A stretch of 64,000 nt of DNA. Source: Planctomycetota bacterium (GTDB taxonomy: Bacteria > Planctomycetota > UBA1135). Under the pieces are notes generated by a model. The model made no database searches. It saw only the letters and a list, made by a program, of their open reading frames with translations, and had not been told where the DNA came from. Shown in pieces: positions 51,828 to 59,066 of the stretch (its first letter is position 1; the number at the start of each line of letters is the position of its first letter). Both the position numbers and the translations under genes were made by a program. The stretch spans positions 62,001 through 126,000 of the forward strand of contig QQUA01000019.1 in the NCBI GenBank assembly GCA_008501825.1, read 5' to 3'.

Positions 51828-53288
51828 ATGCCGCTTCTCAGTTTGTTGATCTTGAGCTTGGGATGGCAAGGACCGAGTTCCGATTCCGCCCAGGAGGAAG
51901 TTGCGAAGCTTTCCAAGCCCAACATCATCCTGATCATGGTGGACGATATGGGTTGGGCGGATTTGTCCGCCTACGGCGGAAAGGTGGTGCAAACTCCGCG
52001 CTTGGATCGTTTGGCCGAGGAAGGCATGGTTTTTACTCAAGCCTACTCCGGTTGCACGGTTTGCGCCCCGGCTCGGAGTACCTTGATGGACGGCCGGCAC
52101 ATGGGCCACACTTCGGTTCGCTTGAACACCGGCGGAGTCCCTTTACGGGCGGAAGACTTCACCTTGGCGGAAGCCTTGCGCAAAGCCGGTTATCAAGTCG
52201 GCGGCTTTGGAAAGTGGGGCCTAGGTGAACTGGGCACCGAAGGCGCGCCGGAAAAACAAGGATTCGACGAGTTCTTCGGCTATTACCATCAAATTCACGC
52301 TCACTATCATTTGCCTGATTACCTGATCCGCAACGGGGAAAAGGTACCGCTCCCCGGAAACCGTGACTTTTACACGCAGTACCCCCACATGCGCTATAGC
52401 GGCCCGTTTCCGCTGGTGGATCCAGAAACCCAATTGCGGCGGCAGTTCGCTCCTGAAATTATCTATCAAGAGACATTGGCCTTTCTCCGCCGGGCAGCCG
52501 CAAAGGAGCGCCCTTTCTTTTGTTACGCCGCCTGGACTCCCCCTCACGGGGAATACTTGATTCCCGAAGAATTCCGGGAATGGCCGCTATATGCCGAAAA
52601 AAAGAACTGGCCGGTTCGAGCGAAGGTCGTGGCCGCCTATCTATCCATGGTGGATCGCCACGTAGGAGGAGTTTTGGACCTTCTCGATCAATTGGAGCTT
52701 CGGGAAGAAACGCTGGTCTTCTTCCTTTCCGATCACGGTGCGGATCTGGACTACGACGGCAGCTTGGACAGTTGCGGTCCGCTGCGAGGCAAGAAACGCA
52801 CTCTGTACGAGGGAGGGTTGCGAGTTCCGATGCTCGTTTCTTGGCCGGGAGTCATTGAATCCGGCCGCCGGAGCGATCACCTTTGTTATTTTCCGGACTT
52901 CTTTCCCACTTTTTTGGAACTGGCTCAAGCTCCGATCCCTGAACGGCTCGACGGAATTTCATTCCTTGCCACGTTGCGAGCTCAGGGAGAACAACGACAG
53001 CATCCACATTTGTATTGGGAATGGGCGCGCTACGACTGGGGCAAGAAACAATTGGTGGAAAACGGTCTCATGCAAGCCGTCCGCATGGGACCCTGGAAAG
53101 GAATCTCCCTTCATCCTCAAGAACCGTTTCAATTGTTTCATCTGGAGCGGGACCCCGGTGAAAGGCAAAACCTTGCCGCCGACCATCCTGACCTCGTCCG
53201 CCGCTTGCGGGAGATCATGAAAGACTCTCACCGGCCGATGAGGGCGCAACAAGAGCCGCCTCGATTGGAGGGAAAAGCCTTCCGTTAG
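51828..53288 (+). CDS. Sulfatase (formylglycine-dependent, arylsulfatase family)
   Basis: 486 residues from ATG 51828; a GTG at 51810 is in frame but lies before the signal peptide. N-terminal PNIILIMVDDMGWADLSAYGG (metal Asp pair), then the modification motif CAPAR in SGCTVCAPARSTLMDGRHMG, whose Cys becomes formylglycine, and GKWGLGELG. The later LVFFLSDHGADLDYDG supplies further metal ligands. It hydrolyses sulfate esters, probably periplasmic or extracellular given the N-terminal signal. Sulfatases are abundant in planctomycetes, where they break down sulfated algal polysaccharides. The stop overlaps the convergent Lgt-like gene by 3 bases (TTAG). Confidence 0.9.
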   Translation: MPLLSLLILSLGWQGPSSDSAQEEVAKLSKPNIILIMVDDMGWADLSAYGGKVVQTPRLDRLAEEGMVFTQAYSGCTVCAPARSTLMDGRHMGHTSVRLNTGGVPLRAEDFTLAEALRKAGYQVGGFGKWGLGELGTEGAPEKQGFDEFFGYYHQIHAHYHLPDYLIRNGEKVPLPGNRDFYTQYPHMRYSGPFPLVDPETQLRRQFAPEIIYQETLAFLRRAAAKERPFFCYAAWTPPHGEYLIPEEFREWPLYAEKKNWPVRAKVVAAYLSMVDRHVGGVLDLLDQLELREETLVFFLSDHGADLDYDGSLDSCGPLRGKKRTLYEGGLRVPMLVSWPGVIESGRRSDHLCYFPDFFPTFLELAQAPIPERLDGISFLATLRAQGEQRQHPHLYWEWARYDWGKKQLVENGLMQAVRMGPWKGISLHPQEPFQLFHLERDPGERQNLAADHPDLVRRLREIMKDSHRPMRAQQEPPRLEGKAFR

Positions 53289-54049
53289 TTCCCGGTTTGG
53301 CTCTGCATTCGACCTGCCAACCTCCACCGCCTCCAAGCCCAAAAACTCAAGGCCAAGGAAACGATGGCCAGCCACTGGGCCGGCGTCAAGCCGCCATAGC
53401 GGGGATCGGCTTGTCCGATCCAGCCCCGGGCTTGCAAAGAGGAAAGCTGGTCAGCCTCGATGCGCAGGGAATCCAAAATCAATCGGCCCGCCGCGTAGCC
53501 CCAAACGAATACGAAAGCCAAGCCGCCGGGGCGGAGCCTTGAAGCCAATCGCCAAAGCAGCATGCACAAGATCAATCCCCAAAGAGCTTCCAACATGCCA
53601 AGATCCAATCTCAGGCCATCGGGATATTCGATCGCAGGAAAGCCTTGATAACGCAATCCGGGATGATCTCCTTGGCTCCAGCAATAAAGCCGACTCACAA
53701 CCACGGAGGGTGCGGCGCCGACTGCCAGCAAGTCCAAGTTGGGAGCGGGAGCTTGGCGCCGCAATCGACTGAATTCCACGCCCTGCAAGAAGAAAAAGAA
53801 CAAGGCGCCGGCCAAGGAAAGGCCGTTACTCAGATCAAAGAGATAAGCGAAAGGATGTTCGGCAAAGGCTGCCGGTTTGTAGGCGACTACGGCGAAAAGG
53901 TGTCCGCCCAAAACCGCGGCGATGCCGGCCATGGCCAACAGCAGTAGCATTTCTCCCCAACTTCGCCCATGCCTTCTTCCGAAGCGGAAAGCGGTCGATG
54001 CCCCGACCAAAGCAGCCAGAATGCTTACCCCCAGGAAGGTCGGATCCAT
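53285..54049 (-). CDS. Lgt-like (prolipoprotein diacylglyceryl transferase family) membrane protein, atypical
   Basis: 254 residues, about seven membrane helices. The topology and the segments MAGIAAVLGGHLFAVV, LFDLSNGLSLAGALFFFFLQG, VVVSRLYCWSQGDHPG and GYAAGRLILDSLRIE line up with Lgt. The HGG motif reads LAG here, and the usual G-N-F-x-N-x-E-type loop after the first Arg is replaced, so it may not be the housekeeping enzyme. It could act on a special lipoprotein or be inactive. The true lgt would be elsewhere in the genome. Confidence 0.6.
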   Translation of the reverse strand: MDPTFLGVSILAALVGASTAFRFGRRHGRSWGEMLLLLAMAGIAAVLGGHLFAVVAYKPAAFAEHPFAYLFDLSNGLSLAGALFFFFLQGVEFSRLRRQAPAPNLDLLAVGAAPSVVVSRLYCWSQGDHPGLRYQGFPAIEYPDGLRLDLGMLEALWGLILCMLLWRLASRLRPGGLAFVFVWGYAAGRLILDSLRIEADQLSSLQARGWIGQADPRYGGLTPAQWLAIVSLALSFWAWRRWRLAGRMQSQTGN

Positions 54050-54072
54050 TGGCTAAGCCGACCTCGCTGGTT

Positions 54073-55269
54073 TTAGAAAACCGGCCCTTGCCAGTCCCGT
54101 CGCGGCCGGCCGAATAAATAACCTTGAAACAAATCGCAGCCGACGCTGAGCAGGGCTTCCCGCTCTTCCTCGGTTTCCACGCCTTCGCTGATGAATGAAA
54201 TATTCAAATCACGGCCGAGCTCGAGCATGGTCTTGATGACCTTCAATTGAGTGGTCTTTTGAGTAACTCCCCGGATTAACAGCATGTCCAGTTTGGCGAT
54301 GTCCGGTTCCAGGGCGGAGAATGCAGCCAAGCTGTTGTGACCCGCCCCCAGATCATCCAAGGCAATGCGATAACCCATTTCCCGTAAAGCCTTGATCCGA
54401 TCGCGGGCTCCGGGAATGGTCTCCAGAGATTCGCGTTCGGTAATTTCCAACACCACATTCTCGGAATATTGAGAAAGGGGAGCGTCGGCATCGAATAATT
54501 GCGGATCCTGCAAGTCCTGGTGATGGAGGTTCAGGAATACCGTAATGCCGTCGGAATGAACCGACAATTTCTGAGCCGCTTGCTCGCGCACGATTCGACC
54601 GACATCGTGTACCCGGCCCAACCTCTCCGCCACTTCGAACAGGGACATCGGGTCGGCCAAGGTGGATTCATCGGTCCGCAGCAACACCTCTCTTCCGACC
54701 TGCTTGCGTTGTTTCCAAGACACGATCGGTTGAGAAGCCAACCAAATGGTTTCCATGGCGGACTCGAATTGAGCCTCAGCTCCGCCTGTATCTCCGGAAA
54801 GGTAATTTCGGCCCGAAACCAACGAGAAAGCCTCTCGTTTCGCCATCGCCAAGCGGCGGCAACTGACTCCGTACTGGACCGTATAGCGCAGTTCCTTGAT
54901 TCGAAAGGGTTTGGTCAAATAGCGCAGAGCTCCATATTCCAGCGCTTGGATTGCCGAATCCAAGGTCGGTTCTCCGGTCACCAAAATCACCGGCAAATCC
55001 AAATCGAATTGGCGAATCTTGCGAAGCAATTCAACCCCGTCCAAATTGGGCATGGCCAAATCGCTGATCACCAAATCCAAACCTCCGCCGCGAACCACTT
55101 CCAAAGCTTCCAATCCGTTCTTGGCCGTAAACACTTCATAGTCCCGGCTTAGAACGCGGAGATAGAGGTCCAGAATTCCCGGCTCATCATCCACCACCAA
55201 GATTGCCGCAGTACGGGATTTCGCTTCTTGCTCGTTCACAGGTGGAAGGATGGTCAAGGGGATGCCCAA
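54073..55269 (-). CDS. Response regulator with EAL (cyclic-di-GMP phosphodiesterase) domain
   Basis: About 398 residues. A receiver domain (about 20-140) has acidic VVDDEP, phospho-acceptor Asp in LVISDLAMPN, TGE and LTKPF. The EAL domain (about 165-395) has EVLLR in place of EALLR, VFLNLH, VVLEITERES, IALDDLGAGHNSL, IAKLDM, FISEGVET and FQGYLFGRP. The metal and catalytic residues look intact, so it should degrade cyclic-di-GMP under phosphorelay control. The start is uncertain (TTG 55269 or GTG 55236), with no ribosome site at either. Divergent from the hydrolase gene. No cognate kinase nearby. Confidence 0.88.
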   Translation of the reverse strand: MGIPLTILPPVNEQEAKSRTAAILVVDDEPGILDLYLRVLSRDYEVFTAKNGLEALEVVRGGGLDLVISDLAMPNLDGVELLRKIRQFDLDLPVILVTGEPTLDSAIQALEYGALRYLTKPFRIKELRYTVQYGVSCRRLAMAKREAFSLVSGRNYLSGDTGGAEAQFESAMETIWLASQPIVSWKQRKQVGREVLLRTDESTLADPMSLFEVAERLGRVHDVGRIVREQAAQKLSVHSDGITVFLNLHHQDLQDPQLFDADAPLSQYSENVVLEITERESLETIPGARDRIKALREMGYRIALDDLGAGHNSLAAFSALEPDIAKLDMLLIRGVTQKTTQLKVIKTMLELGRDLNISFISEGVETEEEREALLSVGCDLFQGYLFGRPRRDWQGPVF

Positions 55270-55377
55270 CCGGGCCGAGGTCGCCAGGGCATCTTAATCC
55301 CTGAGCCTTGGGAATTCACCCATCTTCTGGCTATCGAGTAGTTTGCAAGCTCTGGACAAGCCTGCGCCGCCCCTAAA

Positions 55378-56589
55378 ATGCAAACCGTGAGTTCCGCCCC
55401 GCGCATCGAAGGTCAATGCCTGCCCGGCTTTGAACCGGTTGGAGAGACTTTTGCCGAGAATTTCGACAAGAGAAAGGAAGTTGGAGCCGCCTTTTGTGCC
55501 TGGTATCGAGGGCAAAAGGTGGTCGATCTATGGGGTGGATGGGCGGATCCTGAATCCAAGCTTTCCTGGCAATCAGACTCTTTGATTCCGGTGTTTTCCG
55601 CCACCAAGGGATTCGTGGCGGTTTGTTTGGCCCTGCTGCGGCAACGCGGGTCGTGGCAACCGCAAATACCATTGCAAACTTACTGGCCGGCCTTTCAAAA
55701 CATCGGCGACGGCGCCATTCAAACCGGCGATTTACTCAACCACCGTTCCGGTCTTTGCGCCTTGGATCACCCTCTAGATCAGGAAGCCCTGGATAACCGG
55801 GAGAAAATCCTTTCCGCCCTGGAAAGCCAGCAACCCCTATGGCCGCCAGGAAGTGCCCAAGGGTATGGAGCGGTGACGTTCGGCCTTTACGCCGGTGAAT
55901 TGGTCCGGCGCCTCAGTGGCCGAAGCGTGGGCCGTTTCCTGGCCGAAGAAGTTGCCGGCCCGTGGCAAGCCGATGTTTTTCTCGGCTTGCCGGAGCAGCA
56001 CTTTTCCCGCATGGCCAAGTTAATTCCTCCCGGAGCCAAAGATTTTTGGACCAAGGTGGTGCCTACTTTGTTGTTTGGAAATTCCGTGGAAACCCGGATC
56101 TACCGGGCTTTCTTGCGGTCCAATTCCGACACTGCAAGAGCGTTCGCCAACCCGGCCGATCTCGGCCGGCGAGGTCTTCCGCTTTTCAACCATCCGCAAG
56201 TTTGGCAAATGGAGTTGCCTTGGGTGAACGGCATCGCCAGTGCCCGCGGCTTGGCCACCCTTTACGCAGAAATGATCGGCGCCGGCCCCTCCCACCCGAA
56301 TGCAAAACTGGAACCCGAAACCCTGGCCGCTCTGGAAAAACGGCAGAGTTGGAGCCGCGATCGAGTCCTCCGCAAAGATATGGGCTACTCATTTGGCTTC
56401 GTCAAAGAAGAAGGGCACCTTTATTCTCCAGAGATCACCAGTTTCGGCCATCCCGGCGCCGGAGGCTCGGTTGGTTGGGCCGATCCTCGACGAAATTTGG
56501 CCTTCGGCTACGTCATGAACCGCATGGACCACCGCTTGCGATCCCCCCGGGCCCTCGCCCTGAGTCATAGCTTGTACCGATGTCTGTAA
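55378..56589 (+). CDS. Beta-lactamase-fold serine hydrolase (class C/EstB-like)
   Basis: 403 residues. The S-x-x-K motif is SATK in FSATKGFVA (about residue 75), followed by LLNHRSGL, YGAVTF at the Tyr position, and HPGAGGS in place of the K-T-G box. This is the pattern of EstB-like esterases and carboxypeptidase-related proteins rather than true beta-lactamases. No signal peptide is evident. The C-terminus includes VMNRMDH, frequent in this family. It overlaps the next gene by 10 bases, so the two are co-transcribed. Substrate unknown. Confidence 0.85.
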   Translation: MQTVSSAPRIEGQCLPGFEPVGETFAENFDKRKEVGAAFCAWYRGQKVVDLWGGWADPESKLSWQSDSLIPVFSATKGFVAVCLALLRQRGSWQPQIPLQTYWPAFQNIGDGAIQTGDLLNHRSGLCALDHPLDQEALDNREKILSALESQQPLWPPGSAQGYGAVTFGLYAGELVRRLSGRSVGRFLAEEVAGPWQADVFLGLPEQHFSRMAKLIPPGAKDFWTKVVPTLLFGNSVETRIYRAFLRSNSDTARAFANPADLGRRGLPLFNHPQVWQMELPWVNGIASARGLATLYAEMIGAGPSHPNAKLEPETLAALEKRQSWSRDRVLRKDMGYSFGFVKEEGHLYSPEITSFGHPGAGGSVGWADPRRNLAFGYVMNRMDHRLRSPRALALSHSLYRCL

Positions 56590-57647
56590 CCCAACCTCCC
56601 TCCTGCCCCTTTCCGCTGCAAACCCGGTCCCTGGCCAAAACAACGCCGGGCCCGCCGTTGCTCATTGAGGGAGAGGCCGGCCTGCAGCAACTCATGGCCT
56701 GGCTGCAAGAAAATCGGGATTGGTGGCGGCAGCAGCGAGTCGAGCACGGCGCCTTGCTATTTCGAGGTTTCCAGGTGGGCACCGCCCAAGCTTTTGAACA
56801 AATCGCTCTGACCATGGAGCCGGAGCTACAAAACCACTATTTGGGAACTTCGCCCCGAGAAGCGATCACCCCCTACACCTTCTCCGCCAGCGAGTTGCCG
56901 GGCTTTTATCCCATTCCCCAACATTTGGAGATGAGCTTTCTTGCCACTCCGCCTCGCTGGTTGTTCTTCTACTGTTTGCACGCACCCAAGCGCGGCGGAG
57001 AAACGCCGCTGACCGATTTCCGCCGGGTCATGCAAGACCTCGATCCTGAGGTCCTGCGGCGCTTTCAAGAAGGCGGGCTACGCATCATCCGCAACTACAA
57101 CGGACCCGAGGCCAAGGACGGCTGGGATTTATGGAAGATGAAAGCTTGGCACGAAGTCTTTGCGACTACCGACCGAAATGAAGTGGAAAAGCAATGTGCC
57201 GAGCAGGGATTCCATCCGGAGTGGCTGGAGCAAGGGAGGCTGCGACTGACCCACGAGCAAAACGCCTGTCGAAAACATCCGGAGACTGGCGAAGATGTGT
57301 GGTCGAATCACGTGCAGGTGTTTCACTTGGACGCGGCACCGCTCGAATATCAGAGTATTCTTCGACACGGCAAGAGGTTCGGCGTATTTCCTTGGTACTG
57401 GCTGGCGAAAATCTTGGTAGCCATCAAACGCCGCCGCCCGAGCTTGGCTCAGGCTTTGCACTGCACTTATCGCGATGGAAGCGAAATTCCCAAGGCGGAC
57501 CTGAAGCACTTACAGCAAGTCATTTGGCGACATCTCACCGCCATTCCCTGGCAAAAAGGAGACATTCTTGCCATTGACAATGCCTCGGTAGCCCACGGCC
57601 GTTTGCCTTATCGGGGCGAAAGAGAAATCCTGGTGGCCTGGGCTTAG
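56580..57647 (+). CDS. TauD/TfdA-family Fe(II)/2-oxoglutarate dioxygenase
   Basis: 355 residues. After an N-terminal region with ALLFRGFQVGTAQAFE come the metal pair HLEMSF (H-x-E) and the distal His and Arg in SVAHGRLPYRGEREILVAWA, the usual facial triad and 2-oxoglutarate-binding Arg. The length and the FYCLHAPKRGGETPLTDFR segment resemble SyrP/TauD-type hydroxylases. It overlaps the serine hydrolase by 10 bases and the coupling suggests one pathway, for example modification and release of a small molecule. Inference only. Confidence 0.85.
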   Translation: MSVTQPPSCPFPLQTRSLAKTTPGPPLLIEGEAGLQQLMAWLQENRDWWRQQRVEHGALLFRGFQVGTAQAFEQIALTMEPELQNHYLGTSPREAITPYTFSASELPGFYPIPQHLEMSFLATPPRWLFFYCLHAPKRGGETPLTDFRRVMQDLDPEVLRRFQEGGLRIIRNYNGPEAKDGWDLWKMKAWHEVFATTDRNEVEKQCAEQGFHPEWLEQGRLRLTHEQNACRKHPETGEDVWSNHVQVFHLDAAPLEYQSILRHGKRFGVFPWYWLAKILVAIKRRRPSLAQALHCTYRDGSEIPKADLKHLQQVIWRHLTAIPWQKGDILAIDNASVAHGRLPYRGEREILVAWA

Positions 57648-57689
57648 ATCCAGTCTGGTAGTCGTCTTCCCTGGCCAATCTGCCGGGTT

Positions 57690-58085
57690 TCAAGCCTGAA
57701 ATCGATCGGCCAACTTGGTTCCAGCCGCCAAGCCGGCAAAAAGGGCCAAGAGGCCGGCAAGGTTGTGGATGGCGACGTTGGCTAAAGCGGCGGCATATTG
57801 CTTCTCGGCGATCAATTCCCCGGTTTGGAAGGTGAAGGTGGAATACGTGGTAAAGGCTCCCATGAAGCCCACCAAAACCACCAGTCGCAGCTCAGCACTT
57901 TCTTGGAAATGACGCTCAGCCAATGCCCAAATCAGGGCGAAAGCGAAACATCCAAGCAGATTGACCAAGAGGGTGCCCCAAGGGAAACCAGGTTCATGCA
58001 GGCGTTGCACGAATTGGGTTAAGCCGTAGCGGGCCAGGGTGCCGAGGCCTCCGGCCACCGCCAACCACATCCATCTTTGCCACAA
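57690..58085 (-). CDS. crcB: Fluoride exporter CrcB/Fluc
   Basis: 131 residues, four membrane helices. Hallmarks: AVAGGLGTLARYGLTQ, PWGTLLVNLLGCFAFAL and VGFMGAFTTYSTFTFQTGE, the conserved Asn and the Phe-box region. Dual-topology fluoride channel in the inner membrane. I chose TTG 58085 because AGAGGA lies seven bases upstream; ATG 58070 has no ribosome site and would shorten the first helix. I see no fluoride riboswitch in the leader. A single copy here implies a homodimer. Confidence 0.93.
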   Translation of the reverse strand: MWQRWMWLAVAGGLGTLARYGLTQFVQRLHEPGFPWGTLLVNLLGCFAFALIWALAERHFQESAELRLVVLVGFMGAFTTYSTFTFQTGELIAEKQYAAALANVAIHNLAGLLALFAGLAAGTKLADRFQA

Positions 58086-58138
58086 ATGCTTTTCCTCTCA
58101 GCCGCGGGTTTCTGAAAGTGGATTCTAGGCCGTGCTTG

Positions 58139-58330
58139 CCCGCAGGCGGAAGTTTTTCGCCCTGCCTGTAACCTGCGGGGTAGTCTTCATTGCCGCGAAA
58201 CCGGCTTCGCAAGGAACGGAGGTCCCTCTCCCCAGGGTCATTGCCTATTCCCGTCCGAGCTGGAAGGAAGTTGGTTTCGAAGGTTTTCGCGAGCCGCCGA
58301 CAAGGGTTCATCGGCGGCCCGCTTTTTTTT
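58139..58330 (+). ncRNA. Candidate structured RNA or leader (three paired domains ending in a terminator)
   Basis: CCCGCAGG (58139-58146) pairs perfectly with CCTGCGGG (58172-58179); an alternative pairs 58142-58148 with 58158-58165. A second domain pairs 58194-58209 with 58278-58291, nearly continuous. The third is the terminator at 58293-58330. It fills the divergent gap between crcB and the desaturase. It could be an independent small RNA or a riboswitch/attenuator for the desaturase 75 bases downstream. No known family recognised. Confidence 0.45.
58293..58330 (+). terminator. Strong rho-independent terminator upstream of the desaturase
   Basis: GCCGCCGA (58293-58300) pairs with TCGGCGGC (58311-58318), followed by CCGC and eight T. 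Orientation is plus, though the nearest plus-strand gene ends 640 bases earlier, so it ends a local transcript. Confidence 0.87.
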
Positions 58331-58404
58331 GGGAACGAAATGCAAATTCCTACAGCCTAAAGATAGACTGAACCGAGGAAGGGTTAAAACAAGCAAAGAG
58401 AGCT

Positions 58405-59064
58405 ATGCTCACCGTCGGGGGGATGGTGTTGGTGACCTACTTGCTTTTCCTAGGGCAGGTTGGCGTCCACAATTGCATCCACGGTTCCATGTTTCCCAGG
58501 AATCCGACCTGGAACCGGTGGTTTGGGGAATTCGTATGTTCCTTATGCTTGATGTGTTACGGCGGTTGGAGAGCGGCTCACGTGTTGCACCACCGCTACA
58601 CCAACACGGATATGGATCCCCATTGCGTGGATCGGCCTTTTCTGGCCTATATGCTCAGCCACACCTGGAGAATCGCTCGTAAGTTTTGGTCTTGGAAGGC
58701 TTTGGGCCTGAGTCTCTTGCCGCCACTGGCGCTCTGCGGAATCGTGATTGGGGCTCGATGGCAGTGGGCTCAAGACTGGCTTGGACTGCGCTGGATCCTG
58801 CTGTTTTGGTTCATTCCGGTTGTACTGGTGCACTTCATCATGGCCCATTTCAATTGGGTCACTCACGTCGGCCTGCCGACGGGCTCAGGACGCGATACCC
58901 GGAATTTAACCGCCGGCTTGTGGCCCTGGATCAATCGCCTCAGCTTCAACTTTTATCTACACGCCGAGCACCACCGGGAACCTTTGGTCGCCATACCCAA
59001 AATGCCCGCCGGGCCCCCAATGAAGGACCCGGCGGGAAAGGCGAAAGCGAACGAAATGCCCTGA
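58405..59064 (+). CDS. Short fatty acid desaturase-like di-iron membrane protein
   Basis: 219 residues, shorter than the usual 300 or more. All three His boxes are present: HNCIH, HVLHH and HAEHH, so the di-iron site can form. Only one hydrophobic segment precedes the first box, and an in-frame stop at 58369 prevents a longer N-terminus. It might be a carotenoid- or fatty-acid-modifying enzyme of a short subfamily, or 5-prime truncated. The last 20 residues are encoded by DNA that also forms a hairpin for the convergent gene. Confidence 0.75.
   Translation: MLTVGGMVLVTYLLFLGQVGVHNCIHGSMFPRNPTWNRWFGEFVCSLCLMCYGGWRAAHVLHHRYTNTDMDPHCVDRPFLAYMLSHTWRIARKFWSWKALGLSLLPPLALCGIVIGARWQWAQDWLGLRWILLFWFIPVVLVHFIMAHFNWVTHVGLPTGSGRDTRNLTAGLWPWINRLSFNFYLHAEHHREPLVAIPKMPAGPPMKDPAGKAKANEMP
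59005..59036 (-). terminator. Terminator of the third CRTAC1-like gene, inside the desaturase coding end
   Basis: CCCGCCGGG (59005-59013) pairs perfectly with CCCGGCGGG (59028-59036). The minus-strand continuation CATTTTGG gives a short U-tract. It lies within the last codons of the convergent gene. Confidence 0.6.
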
Positions 59065-59066
59065 GA

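Noticed and set aside
58086-58135. Fluoride riboswitch before crcB
   Set aside because: I looked for the crcB-motif pattern on the minus strand and did not find it.
58139-58330. SRP RNA or 6S RNA
   Set aside because: A GGAAGGAAG segment recalls SRP RNA, but the flanking conserved loop does not pair, and the overall shape with a terminal U-tract is not diagnostic of 6S.
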